Positions 1-7,835 of a stretch of 17,546 nt of DNA are shown in pieces (within the stretch, counting starts at the first letter, position 1; the number at the start of each line of letters is the position of its first letter). Position numbers and translations under genes: made by a program. This DNA comes from JAWLFI01 sp041685645 (GTDB lineage Bacteria; Bacteroidota; Bacteroidia; Chitinophagales; Saprospiraceae), in contig JAWLFI010000033.1 of NCBI GenBank assembly GCA_041685645.1, forward strand, positions 1 through 17,546. Direction: 5' to 3'. A model generated the notes under the pieces. It saw only the letters and a program-made list of their open reading frames with translations. It was not told the DNA's origin and ran no database searches.

Positions 1-77
1 TATTTTTTGTTTGTGCTCCATTAATGTATGAAAGGGTTTTGACTGTGCTCATCCGGTGGGTCGCGAGAAAGGGAGAG

Positions 78-240
78 TGCCAAAGGCAACGGAATGGTAG
101 CGCCCGGAGGGCGCAAGCGCCAGGGATGGTAGGGGCTCCGAGCATCGCGAGGAGGTCCGAAAGCGGCAGGCAGCCGCTGAAGGACGGAACCCCCGCACAG
201 CCCGGTCCCGTCCCCAACTCGTTGTGGGACGGGAGGCGCC
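78..240 (+). other. Candidate structured RNA or dispersed hairpin element
   Basis: This is a GC-rich block in AT-rich flanks with nested complementarity found by eye. TGCC 78-81 pairs with GGCA 85-88, and GCGCCC 100-105 with GGGCGC 109-114. GCGCC 117-121 could close with GGCGC 235-239. GGGG 132-135 pairs with the C-run at 190-194 and encloses two arms. Arm one is CTCC 136-139/GGAG 151-154, a GA/GA internal loop, then GC/GC with loop ATC. Arm two is GTCC 155-158/GGAC 182-185, a GAA/GAA internal loop, then AGCGGC 162-167/GCCGCT 173-178. A last hairpin joins CCCGTCCC 207-214 to GGGACGGG 226-233, extended by CAAC/GTTG. The GA/GA loops could form sheared G.A pairs only if the plus strand is the RNA; the other strand would give UC/UC. 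It could be a non-coding RNA, a REP-like dispersed repeat, or both. No family was recognised. Confidence 0.45.
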
Positions 241-288
241 CAAATCAAATAAAAAATAAATATTACCTGCCGGGAAATTGTCTCACGA

Positions 289-2031
289 TCATCGCACGAT
301 GGTCACCGACCCGCTGCGCTCTACCCACTCGCCGGTCTCCAGCAAGCGATAGCGCCAGCGATACACATAGACGCCCGGAGCTGCCGGAGTGCCTCGAACC
401 CGACCGGTCCACCGCTGAATGGGATGACGGGAAAGAAATACGCTTTGGCCCCAGCGATCGAAAATCTGTAGTTCGTAATCGGTGATCTGACACTCGCCTT
501 CGGGGCCGAAGTCGTCGTTGATGCCATCGCCATTGGGACTAAATACATTGGGTAAAAACCACTGGCAGCCACACTCTTCAAACTCCACGGTGAAGGTGAA
601 GGATTCCTCGCGCTGACACACTGGCGCGCTGACGGTATAATTGCCGGGTGAGCGAATCACCCAGGGCTGTGGCAAGGGCTCGGAATTGTACTCCACGCCT
701 GTAGAAAAGGGATGCGTCAATACCAGAGAATCCACGCAGCGCACCAGGGTGTCTCCAAACACCTCGGCCAGATCGGAACGGGTCAAAAACGAACGACAGG
801 TCCGGTTCTCGGGCGGTATATCGCTGTAAAACTCCGTGGGAACTTCCGCAATGTCGGGCGCAATGGCCTGTAAATCAAAAATCGGAATAGAGGAAATATT
901 GTCGGGCGGACCTACGGTCAAGCCTTCGGCCGGGGGCCCTCCTTCCACACAGGGATTGTTGGCATCCAGACGTGCCACTCTATCGGATTGCTGGTTCTGT
1001 GTGCTGCCACTGTACAGCAGCCGCAGGTCGTCATCCAGGGCGATATCGCCCAGCATCGCCGGCAAGGCCTGTATATCGGGCTGCCAAAAGTCGCTAAAGT
1101 CTTCTTCTCGCGGACCCCAAAGCACGCCCACGGGCTCGGCTGAATTATTGACTTCCAGATCTGCCATGACGGCCCAGTGAGTGGCATTGACGGCCAACTG
1201 ACTATTGAAAGCGGGCGAGGGAAAGGCGGCCGCAGTCCATTGCTCTTCGGGGCCATTGGCGGACCAGCGAATCAATCGCAGATCGGTCGCATCTACTTCC
1301 AAAGAATAGCCGCGATCACCGCTGACCACAAAATCTATATTGAGCGGATCGGGACTCGACCAGGACCAACCTTCTGTTTCGCCGGTTTCTGCATCTATGA
1401 TATACATGCGTCCATTAGCGCCCAGCATGACCTGCCCGTTGGGTAGTACGCCCAGATCTGCTTTTCCAAAAGCGACGCGATCGGATTGCCAGGCGGCCCG
1501 AAGACTGCCCGACTCCTCTATCACCATGAGGCCAAAATGTCCCAGGGCACCGGAATTGTCGCGATACAAGAGGTACCAACGCGGTTGGGTGGGGTGGGCT
1601 GCTAAGGCCAATGGCAGCCAATCGGTTGAGCGCTCAATTTCTACGGAGCGCACCTCCGCGGCATTCGATCGCAACCACTGAATAATGAAATGGGTATTGT
1701 CTGCATGCAAGACGCCCAGGCGGCCACTGCCCGGATGCACATCCATATCGATGACCCGGCGCGTGCTGTCGCCTCCTTCCAGGGCGCGCACCCAGTGAAA
1801 CTGTCCCTCGCAATTGTACTTGGCCAGAACGCTGTAGTTTTCCGGATCGCCCTGCAATTTTCGAGCATCCAGAAGTGCGTAAAACCGCAGCGGATCGTCC
1901 GGGTCAGCTGCGACGCGATTTGCCGTTGTGCCAAAGGTGGTGCTCCAGTCGCCGATGAAGGTCTCGGCCGTCTGTGCCATGAGCCAGACCCCGCTAAAGC
2001 AGACCATGATAAGGAAAAAGAGTGTTCGCAT
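289..2031 (-). CDS. Secreted protein with C-terminal gliding-motility (CHU_C) type IX sorting domain
   Basis: The 580-residue protein begins with a clear signal peptide: MRT, a hydrophobic stretch to about residue 18, and a probable cut after the LMA at 17-19. The middle (about 20-400) has repeated W/G-rich strands resembling a beta-propeller-like surface domain, which I cannot assign. A Cys-containing module follows at about 410-486. The last 94 residues are a CHU_C / gliding-motility-associated C-terminal domain, seen in FSPNGDGIND (497-506), LQIFDRWGQSVF and APGVYVYRWRY. In Bacteroidota this domain is the type B signal that sends proteins through the type IX secretion system to the cell surface or medium. 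It is transcribed alone, away from DUF2254, with a TACCTTTG promoter element just upstream. Its function is unknown beyond export; adhesion or a structural role is only a guess. Confidence 0.88.
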   Translation of the reverse strand: MRTLFFLIMVCFSGVWLMAQTAETFIGDWSTTFGTTANRVAADPDDPLRFYALLDARKLQGDPENYSVLAKYNCEGQFHWVRALEGGDSTRRVIDMDVHPGSGRLGVLHADNTHFIIQWLRSNAAEVRSVEIERSTDWLPLALAAHPTQPRWYLLYRDNSGALGHFGLMVIEESGSLRAAWQSDRVAFGKADLGVLPNGQVMLGANGRMYIIDAETGETEGWSWSSPDPLNIDFVVSGDRGYSLEVDATDLRLIRWSANGPEEQWTAAAFPSPAFNSQLAVNATHWAVMADLEVNNSAEPVGVLWGPREEDFSDFWQPDIQALPAMLGDIALDDDLRLLYSGSTQNQQSDRVARLDANNPCVEGGPPAEGLTVGPPDNISSIPIFDLQAIAPDIAEVPTEFYSDIPPENRTCRSFLTRSDLAEVFGDTLVRCVDSLVLTHPFSTGVEYNSEPLPQPWVIRSPGNYTVSAPVCQREESFTFTVEFEECGCQWFLPNVFSPNGDGINDDFGPEGECQITDYELQIFDRWGQSVFLSRHPIQRWTGRVRGTPAAPGVYVYRWRYRLLETGEWVERSGSVTIVR

Positions 2032-2049
2032 GGGATTGTTTTATAGGTA

Positions 2050-2057
2050 CAAAGGTA
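2050..2057 (-). promoter_or_regulatory. Bacteroidota -7 promoter element (TACCTTTG) for the CHU_C gene
   Basis: The minus strand reads TACCTTTG, an exact match to the Bacteroidota -7 consensus TAnnTTTG, 18 bases before the ATG at 2031. I do not see a good -33 TTTG at the expected distance. Position and exact match support it, but it has not been tested. Confidence 0.5.
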
Positions 2058-2093
2058 ATAAGATCGCTCTGGTTCAGGGAACGGGTTGCGGAC

Positions 2094-2124
2094 TTGTCCG
2101 TGCGAAAAAACTTTACTACCTTGA
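2094..2124 (+). promoter_or_regulatory. Possible promoter for the DUF2254 gene
   Basis: TTGT at 2094-2097 and TACCTTGA at 2117-2124 are 19 bases apart, close to the -33/-7 spacing of Bacteroidota promoters. The -7 box departs from TAnnTTTG in its last bases. It lies about 60 bases before the ATG at 2184, in the 152-base divergent gap shared with the CHU_C gene. Confidence 0.3.
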
Positions 2125-2183
2125 AGCAGCGTTCCAGGGATCGATGAGGACGATCCGGGCGCTGGACTTTTCACCAAAACCGA

Positions 2184-3512
2184 ATGATGACACCTTCAGG
2201 CCGCGCCAGACAAATCAAAGAACTCCTCGGCTCCAGCTTTTGGTTTGTTCCCCTAATCATTATTCTGGCGGCCATCCTGTTGGCCACGGTTCTGGTGATC
2301 ATAGACAACCAATTTGAAGAGGAGCTATCCGAAATATCGGGTTTTCTGTTTTCAGGTGGTGCGGAATCGGCCCGGTCTATTTTATCCATTATCGCCGGTG
2401 GGATGCTTGGGGTGGCCGGAACGGTATTTTCCATCACGCTCGTTGTGCTCACCCTGGCCACCAGTCAATTGGGCCCGCGGTTATTGCGGCTTTTCATGCA
2501 CCAGCACATCAATCAAGTCGTGCTCGGCACTTATGTGGCCACTTTTGTTTATTGCCTGCTCATCCTGGGCTCGGTCAATTCGGTGTCCGAGGTAGAATTC
2601 GTGCCCCGCATTTCCATTCTCATGGCCATGATGCTGGCCGTGGCCAATATCTTTTTGTTGATCATATTTATCCACCATGTTTCCGTCAGTATTCAGGCCG
2701 ATCAGGTCATTTCCGATGTCGCAAAAAATTTAAACAAAACCGTGCGGAAGCTCTATCCCGAAAAATTGGGAGTAGATGCCCATGAACTGGAAGATTCCGT
2801 CGACTTGAGCGCATATCAGGCCGAATACGACCACTGCATCGAAGTTCGTTCGTCCGGTGGAGGGTATTTAGAGACCATTGATAATGACTATTTGATAGAA
2901 TGGGCGGTTGGGGAAGACGTTTGGATGGAGCTCTACTTGCGGCCCGGGGATTTCGTCATTGAGGGTATGCCCATCGCCCGCATTTACGCCAAAGAGGAGC
3001 GGGAGGACATGGACTGGACGAAGGCTCTGGAGCGCCATTTCTTTTTTGGTGATAAGCGGACGCCCTGGCAGGACTCAGAATTTGCCGTGCATCAAATGGT
3101 GGAAGTCGCCGCCCGAGCTCTCTCACCGGGAGTCAACGATCCCTATACCGCCATTACCTGCATCGATAAGCTCAGCGCCATTTTGGCCTACCTCTGCAAA
3201 GCGCAGTTTCCCTCCCCCTACCGCCTGGATGAGGACGGCCAGTTGCGCGTTGTGGCCCGCATCCTCGATTTCGAAGGCATGTTGGACGCATCCTTCAATC
3301 AGATTCGGCAGTACGGGGCCGATTCGCCCTCTATTATTATCCACCTCATGGGTCGCCTCGTCAACCTCCATCAGGTTGCCGATCAGCCCCATACCGTCCG
3401 CGCCATTTTGCGTCACGCTCGCATGGTCCATCGCGCCGGGCAGACCCACCTCAAAGAGCCCAATGATCGGCGCGACCTCCAGAGGCGATATTTGCGTTTT
3501 CAGGAAAAGTAA
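2184..3512 (+). CDS. DUF2254 family inner-membrane protein
   Basis: This 442-residue protein matches DUF2254 in layout. Four predicted membrane helices lie at about 20-41, 67-91, 111-131 and 142-165, followed by a soluble C-terminal region of about 270 residues. The family hallmark ALSPGVNDPYTA is at 312-323, preceded by a DSEFAVHQMVEVAARALSPG-type helix. The gene begins ATGATGACA, so the first or second ATG could be used. Family length is usually 400-450 residues, so it is full length. The biochemical function of DUF2254 is not established; I infer only an integral membrane protein with a cytoplasmic or periplasmic domain. It is monocistronic and convergent with the GT2 gene. Confidence 0.85.
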   Translation: MMTPSGRARQIKELLGSSFWFVPLIIILAAILLATVLVIIDNQFEEELSEISGFLFSGGAESARSILSIIAGGMLGVAGTVFSITLVVLTLATSQLGPRLLRLFMHQHINQVVLGTYVATFVYCLLILGSVNSVSEVEFVPRISILMAMMLAVANIFLLIIFIHHVSVSIQADQVISDVAKNLNKTVRKLYPEKLGVDAHELEDSVDLSAYQAEYDHCIEVRSSGGGYLETIDNDYLIEWAVGEDVWMELYLRPGDFVIEGMPIARIYAKEEREDMDWTKALERHFFFGDKRTPWQDSEFAVHQMVEVAARALSPGVNDPYTAITCIDKLSAILAYLCKAQFPSPYRLDEDGQLRVVARILDFEGMLDASFNQIRQYGADSPSIIIHLMGRLVNLHQVADQPHTVRAILRHARMVHRAGQTHLKEPNDRRDLQRRYLRFQEK

Positions 3513-3621
3513 GGTCTTCCGGGCGGTGATTTGCTCCGTCGAACGGAATTTGTCGAAGGGCTGAAGGGTCGAAGTGACCCGGGGAATAGAGAAGCCCGGG
3601 AGACCCGGCAGCCTCCTTCCA
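3513..3621. other. Hairpin-rich spacer between convergent genes, possible bidirectional terminator
   Basis: These 109 bases separate two converging genes. They contain TCCGT 3535-3539/ACGGA 3543-3547 with a 3-base loop, GGGTC 3566-3570/GACCC 3576-3580 with a 5-base loop, and two CCCGGG copies (3578-3583, 3595-3600) that can pair. GTCGAA occurs three times at 14-16 base spacing (3539, 3553, 3569). No T-tract follows, so a standard intrinsic terminator is not shown. Confidence 0.35.
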
Positions 3622-4509
3622 TCATACTAAATACCGAAACCATCGCAAAGCCTCGAGGGAAAAAAGGAAAGGATACAGAAACACTTTTTTCATGCGGGGC
3701 CAGGGTGCCGACCGATAGTGAAAAATAACATAGCGGTAAAACAAACGGTGGCGATATTTCTTCTCTCGGTTCGCTGCCCAGAGTCGTCGTATCCAAAGCG
3801 CCTCGAGATGAGCACTGCAGCGCCACTTTTCGGTGAGTTGAGAGCTGGTGTTGGAGGTATGATGAGTGTACACTGCCACCGGAGTCTGCGAACAGCTTTC
3901 GATATAGAAAGGCAGGTCGGAGAGAAGAATCCGGCGAGCGAAATCCAAATCCTGCACCTGACTCAAGTCGGGATCAAAATATCCCAGCTGCCGGAATACG
4001 GAACGCCTTAACGTCAGGCCATTCATCTGTATGCCGGCCTGGGTGAGGTCTGCAAAGTTCGCTGAAGTCCCTTCTGCAGAACGAAAATGGCAGGAACTTA
4101 CTGCATGTTTTTGTTGCTCGCCCTTGTAGTCCGCCCGATAGGTGGTTTTCACCGGCTGGGCAACGACTTGCCACTCAGCCCGGGCACGAAAATAGCTCGC
4201 CGTCCGCGCAAAGCGTCCCGGCAAATAATAATCATCGGCATCTAAAAATGAAATATAGGGTGCTGTGGCCTCGGCCAGACCGCGATTCCGCGCAATGGCG
4301 GCGCGCTCCGGTTGAGCACTCTGAGCCGGCAAATACCTGATGCGAGAGCTTTTCTCCGCCCATTTGACCATCAGGCGGTCCGACCCGTCCGTAGAGGCAT
4401 CATCAATGACGATGACTTCCACCACCTCCGGCTGATCCAAAGCCGATTGAATCGCCCGGTCGAGGTAGGGCGCCGCATTGTACACCGGCATGATCACACT
4501 CACTTCCAT
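3622..4509 (-). CDS. Family 2 glycosyltransferase
   Basis: This is a GT-A fold sugar transferase of family GT2, 295 residues from the preferred ATG at 4509. The N-terminus has the standard opening VSVIMPVYNAAPYLDRAI. It is followed by VIVIDDASTDGS, which binds the nucleotide, and ISFLDADD, the DxD-type metal/nucleotide-sugar site. The C-terminal part is basic and hydrophobic (KKVFLYPFLFSLEALRW), suggesting membrane association. A longer reading would begin at TTG 4530, but the family normally starts right at the SVIMPVYN strand, so the ATG is favoured. It probably adds a sugar to a cell-surface polysaccharide or lipid-linked glycan, given the nearby GDP-mannose enzyme; donor and acceptor are unknown. 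Confidence 0.88.
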   Translation of the reverse strand: MEVSVIMPVYNAAPYLDRAIQSALDQPEVVEVIVIDDASTDGSDRLMVKWAEKSSRIRYLPAQSAQPERAAIARNRGLAEATAPYISFLDADDYYLPGRFARTASYFRARAEWQVVAQPVKTTYRADYKGEQQKHAVSSCHFRSAEGTSANFADLTQAGIQMNGLTLRRSVFRQLGYFDPDLSQVQDLDFARRILLSDLPFYIESCSQTPVAVYTHHTSNTSSQLTEKWRCSAHLEALWIRRLWAANREKKYRHRLFYRYVIFHYRSAPWPRMKKVFLYPFLFSLEALRWFRYLV

Positions 4510-4518
4510 AGAATGATA

Positions 4519-4526
4519 TATCTTTG
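4519..4526 (+). promoter_or_regulatory. Bacteroidota -7 element (TATCTTTG)
   Basis: This exact TAnnTTTG match on the plus strand ends 24 bases before the ATG at 4551, a typical distance for a short leader. No convincing -33 box is visible. It sits in the 41-base gap between two divergent genes. Confidence 0.5.
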
Positions 4527-4550
4527 GCAAAAGTACGGTAAAATTAAGGC

Positions 4551-5516
4551 ATGCAAGTAACGATCATTGAACCGCACGAGCACTTCGAGATGCTTTTGGC
4601 TCTCTGGCCGGCTGTTCGCCATAGTGATTGGCCCACCCGCATACTTTGTTCGTCGCAATGCCGACAAAATGTAATCCGCGTCCAGCCCGAAATGGCTGAA
4701 GGCGTCGAATGGGACTGTTCCCACCGACCACAAGCCAGTAAAGATCCCAGTGTACAATTTTTTACGAGCTTGCAATATCACAGAAAACCCTGGCTGCCTT
4801 TCATAAAACAATGGCCAACTGCTTTGATCATAAGCAACTCAAATTTTTATCTGGGCAATCCACTCAACGAATGGACTCCGATAGAGAACACCCGATACTC
4901 CAGGCTTAGATTTTACTTAGAAAAAGTCTTTCGCTTTCCCATCAACCAACGGCTCAGTCAAAACATCCTGAATTGCGTGGAAGTCGTCATTCCCTACAGT
5001 CCTCTGCAGTCTGCTTTTATTCAAAAGCATCACCCGGGACCGACTAGAGAGTTGTCTTTCCATCATACCCAGTCCCCACAACAAAGCCGGGACTACGACT
5101 TTTTACCCATTTACAAAAAGGTGCATCAGCTTGACCTGGCGTACTTGCAGTCGGTGATTCCACAATTTCACAAAGAAGTCCTCTGCCTTTGCCTGTCGGA
5201 GGAAGTCTCCATTTGTCGGAAGATTCTTCCCGAGCGCGTTCAATACATCGAAGGGCCTATTTCTCATATTGAATATTGGCGCCTTTTTGAGCAAGCGGGC
5301 CGGGTGATATTGCCTCTACAGCAGCAGATGACCTTTGGTGTAGTCAATGAAATCCTGGGCCAAACGAAATATTTAGCGCGTATCTATACCGCTTTATCTT
5401 TTCAAAAACCCCTGCTTATGCCCGGCGAAATCCCACAGGAGAAACTCCCTGACAGTTCCCAAACGCTCATCGAGCAATATCGAGCGGTGGTAGAGTATTT
5501 AGCGGATCAATTATGA
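4551..5516 (+). CDS. Uncharacterised protein, possibly GT-B type glycosyltransferase
   Basis: I do not recognise a named family in this 321-residue protein. It has no signal peptide or membrane helix. The C-terminal third resembles the donor-binding half of GT-B glycosyltransferases in rhythm: VQYIEGPISHIEYWRLFEQAGRVILP (about 230-255), then an NEILGQTKYLARIYTALSFQKPLLMPG segment (266-292), where such enzymes bind the sugar nucleotide and where families write an E-x(7)-E or allocation loop. The N-terminal half starts with a beta strand (QVTIIEPHEHF). The clear catalytic E-x7-E is not evident, so this is weak inference. Context supports sugar chemistry: GT2 lies upstream in divergent orientation and manC downstream. 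It ends with a 6-base tail overlap against the convergent DCC gene. Confidence 0.7.
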   Translation: MQVTIIEPHEHFEMLLALWPAVRHSDWPTRILCSSQCRQNVIRVQPEMAEGVEWDCSHRPQASKDPSVQFFTSLQYHRKPWLPFIKQWPTALIISNSNFYLGNPLNEWTPIENTRYSRLRFYLEKVFRFPINQRLSQNILNCVEVVIPYSPLQSAFIQKHHPGPTRELSFHHTQSPQQSRDYDFLPIYKKVHQLDLAYLQSVIPQFHKEVLCLCLSEEVSICRKILPERVQYIEGPISHIEYWRLFEQAGRVILPLQQQMTFGVVNEILGQTKYLARIYTALSFQKPLLMPGEIPQEKLPDSSQTLIEQYRAVVEYLADQL

Positions 5517-5966
5517 GTCGGAATCTTCATATTCTTTCTCGGGATCGGTCAAAAACCGATAGCGCTGATCGGGCGGCACCATAAAACATTGTTCTGAGCG
5601 ACCAAACCAGTCCTTTCTGCGGCGCGCAACCCATCGGTACACTACATCCCGCAGTGCCCGGGGAATGAGGTAGAGAATTTTAACTGCACTATAAATCCCC
5701 CCCAACTGCTCCAGCACGCGAAAGACGGCCGTGGAATAGGTATAGAATTGTCCGTCCTCATACAGAATCACACTGTCCGCTTCCTGCACCCGGGACGGGG
5801 CTTCTTCGAGCAAGCTTTGAATGGATTCATCCTGCAGCGCGGCAAAGAGAATCTGCCCCTTTTCGTCTTTTTCCATGACCCATTGCACGCCTCTACTGCA
5901 CATTAGACAGTGCCCATCGTAGAGAAGCACCGATTTTCCCTCCGGTATTTGTGGAGCCTCAGCCAT
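5511..5966 (-). CDS. DCC family (DUF393) thiol-disulfide oxidoreductase-like protein
   Basis: This 151-residue protein carries the family name motif as YDGHCLMC (16-23): Asp17, Cys20 and Cys23, with a CxxC like that of thioredoxin-fold enzymes. The C-terminal hallmark is WFGRSEQCFMVPPDQRYRFL (about 120-139). No signal peptide is seen, so it is probably cytoplasmic or peripheral. DUF393 proteins are thought to be redox-active, but substrates are generally unknown. The ATG overlaps the stop of manC by one base (TAATG), with AGGAGG (plus-strand 5971-5976) four bases upstream of the ATG, a strong and locally unusual Shine-Dalgarno site. This points to translational coupling with manC. Confidence 0.85.
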   Translation of the reverse strand: MAEAPQIPEGKSVLLYDGHCLMCSRGVQWVMEKDEKGQILFAALQDESIQSLLEEAPSRVQEADSVILYEDGQFYTYSTAVFRVLEQLGGIYSAVKILYLIPRALRDVVYRWVARRRKDWFGRSEQCFMVPPDQRYRFLTDPEKEYEDSDS

Positions 5967-7060
5967 TAGTCCTCCTCTTTAGACAAAAGCCGTTGGCGGT
6001 CTTGCTTAATTTTTTGTTCTTCGTTCATGGGGTAAATCAAAAGAGCCTCCGGTGTATCGACGACAATATAATCCTCCAACCCTCTGATGAGCACTTTCTT
6101 TTCTTTGGGAAAACGGAGTAAAGAGCGCTGACACTCTTCAATGAGGTGCTCTCCTTCGTGTTGGATTACTATCCCGTCCTCTCCTTTTTCGGTGCGCTCG
6201 TAAACACTGCCCCAGGTTCCGAGATCCGACCAGCCAATTTGGGCGGGTAAGGTGTAGATGTAATTTACATTTTCCATGATGGCGTAATCGACAGATATAT
6301 TTGGCGTTCCGGGATAGACCTCCTCCAGGAAGTCGGCTTCCTTTTCGGTTCCATAAACCTCCATCTTTTGCGTCAGGGGTTGGTATATTTCGGGCGCAGC
6401 TTCCTCAAAAGCGGCCAGTATTGTATCTACCGAAAACATGAAAATCCCTGCGTTCCACACGTAATCGCCCGAAGCGATGAACCGCTTCGCTTGTTTTTGA
6501 TCCGGCTTCTCGGTGAATTTCACCACTTTAAACAACAGGCTCTGCCCCGCAACTTGATCATTATTGTTGTTGTATTGGATATATCCATAGCCGGTATCCG
6601 GTCGCGTGGGCCGCATACCCAAAGTCAAAATTGCCTTTTCCTGCTCGACGAACTCCAGGCCATCGCGCACCATGGCGATAAATGCCGTCTCTTTTTCTAT
6701 CAGGTGATCTGAGGGTGCAATCAGCAAGCTCGCCCGGGGATTTCGCGCTTTTACATGCAAGGCCGCATAGGCGATACAGGGTCCCGTGTTGTTACGGCTA
6801 GGTTCGCGAAGAATATTTTGCGTTGGTAATTCGGGCAAGGTCTGCTGCACTCGGTCTGCATATCTTTCGTGCGTCAGGACCAAAATGCGATCGGTGGGTA
6901 CCAGCGGCAAGAATCGCTCAAAGGTCATGCGCAATAAGGACTTGCCGTTACCCGCAATATCTAAAAATTGTTTGGGCTGCTCGGCCGTTGATGCGGGCCA
7001 AAAGCGGGATCCAATGCCACCCGCCATAATCACTACGTACTGATTTTTTTTCTCTGCCAT
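5966..7060 (-). CDS. manC: Mannose-1-phosphate guanylyltransferase (GDP-mannose pyrophosphorylase)
   Basis: This enzyme makes GDP-mannose from mannose-1-phosphate and GTP, the donor for mannose and fucose-type sugars of surface polysaccharides. The 364 residues show the nucleotidyltransferase signature GGIGSRFWPAS (14-24) and later landmarks PSDHLI (116-121), FTEKP (182-186), WNAGIFMF (202-209), SVDYAIME (256-263) and GWSDLGTW (276-283). It lacks the fused phosphomannose isomerase domain of longer type II enzymes, so it is the short single-activity form (about 350-360 residues), common in Bacteroidota. An exact TATCTTTG promoter box lies upstream. AGGAGG on the minus strand is 18 bases before the ATG, too far for a normal Shine-Dalgarno. 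Confidence 0.92.
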   Translation of the reverse strand: MAEKKNQYVVIMAGGIGSRFWPASTAEQPKQFLDIAGNGKSLLRMTFERFLPLVPTDRILVLTHERYADRVQQTLPELPTQNILREPSRNNTGPCIAYAALHVKARNPRASLLIAPSDHLIEKETAFIAMVRDGLEFVEQEKAILTLGMRPTRPDTGYGYIQYNNNNDQVAGQSLLFKVVKFTEKPDQKQAKRFIASGDYVWNAGIFMFSVDTILAAFEEAAPEIYQPLTQKMEVYGTEKEADFLEEVYPGTPNISVDYAIMENVNYIYTLPAQIGWSDLGTWGSVYERTEKGEDGIVIQHEGEHLIEECQRSLLRFPKEKKVLIRGLEDYIVVDTPEALLIYPMNEEQKIKQDRQRLLSKEED

Positions 7061-7104
7061 ATGTTTATTCTTTCGTATCCTCCTGAACTTTCTCTTGAAA
7101 ACTT

Positions 7105-7112
7105 CAAAGATA
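7105..7112 (-). promoter_or_regulatory. Bacteroidota -7 element (TATCTTTG) upstream of manC
   Basis: The minus strand reads TATCTTTG, an exact TAnnTTTG, 44 bases before the ATG at 7060. It lies in the 100-base gap between apaG and manC, so manC probably has its own promoter even though apaG is on the same strand. No clear -33 TTTG is present. Confidence 0.5.
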
Positions 7113-7160
7113 AGTCATTTAAAGCATACGAGCTATCGATCACCCCTTCTGCCGCAATCA

Positions 7161-7547
7161 TTAACTTTGCAGGTAATCCGTGATAAATTGAAATTTGGGT
7201 ATGATGATTTGCTGACGACTTTCATCCAATGTGCGTTCAATAATATAGTAGCCTCGCATATATCCCAGATCAGATAGCAAAGGGCACCAGGATTCGTAAC
7301 TAAATTGCTCTCCTGGAGCTATCAGCGGCTGCTTGCCCACCACGCCTTTGCCTTCTACTTTGCGCTTGACACCGGCGGAGTCAAAAATAATCCAATGACG
7401 GGACAAGAGTCGAATTTCAAATTCGCTTTCATTGATAATCTCTACCTGGTAGGAAAAATAGAACTTTTGCTGCGACAAATCGCTGAGTTCTGGTCTATAC
7501 CGAGGCTGTACCCTCACACAGATATTTTCTGTTTTTTCTGCATACAT
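7161..7547 (-). CDS. apaG: ApaG domain protein
   Basis: The 128-residue protein from ATG 7547 is the normal ApaG length (about 125-130). Family landmarks are VRVQPRYRPELSD (11-23), LLSRHWIIFDSAG (47-59), EGKGVVGKQPLIAPGEQFSYESWC (65-88), MRGYY (97-101) and IIIPKFQF (114-121). ApaG is a small beta-sandwich (FN3/DUF525-like) protein. In enterobacteria it was linked to cobalt/magnesium resistance, and it sits near apaH there, but its molecular activity is not settled. The frame stays open upstream through the gap, but homology supports starting at MYAEKTENICVRV. No strong Shine-Dalgarno is visible. Confidence 0.9.
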   Translation of the reverse strand: MYAEKTENICVRVQPRYRPELSDLSQQKFYFSYQVEIINESEFEIRLLSRHWIIFDSAGVKRKVEGKGVVGKQPLIAPGEQFSYESWCPLLSDLGYMRGYYIIERTLDESRQQIIIPKFQFITDYLQS

Positions 7548-7636
7548 AAAATTATAACGGTTCCCCCGGCGATTTGTTGGAAAGCTGTGCACAAGTCCGT
7601 ATTCGATTTCTTGTCTTAGGCGGGTCTGCTCCAAAA

Positions 7637-7735
7637 ACCCTTCCTGTTCCGAAAGGCTGCAATACACAATCTCTTCGTCTCGAATAAAGTCTTTCCTCAA
7701 GGTAGCTATGGCTGCGCCTGTGGGCCTCCCGTCCG
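7637..7735. repeat. 99-bp copy A of duplicated contig end
   Basis: This 99-base segment is identical, base for base, to 7836-7934. Copy A ends where the N-run starts and copy B begins where it ends, the pattern expected from overlapping contig ends and not from a biological tandem repeat. Confidence 0.95.
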
Positions 7736-7835
7736 NNNNNNNNNNNNNNNNNNNNNNNNNNNNNNNNNNNNNNNNNNNNNNNNNNNNNNNNNNNNNNNNN
7801 NNNNNNNNNNNNNNNNNNNNNNNNNNNNNNNNNNN
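7736..7835. other. Assembly gap of 100 N
   Basis: Exactly 100 unknown bases. Because both flanks are the same 99-mer, the true gap length is probably negative: removing 7736-7934, or equivalently one copy plus the Ns, joins the contigs. Confidence 0.97.

Noticed and set aside
78..240. IscB-type omega RNA (HEARO) or group II intron fragment
   Set aside because: No IscB/HNH or reverse-transcriptase gene is in the window, and I cannot match the conserved sequence of either class, including domain V.
24..485. Open plus-strand frame of 153 codons across the left element and the CHU_C gene end
   Set aside because: Composition is Arg/Pro/Ser-rich, as expected of a GC-rich hairpin block read as protein. 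It overlaps the real minus-strand gene and shows no domain.
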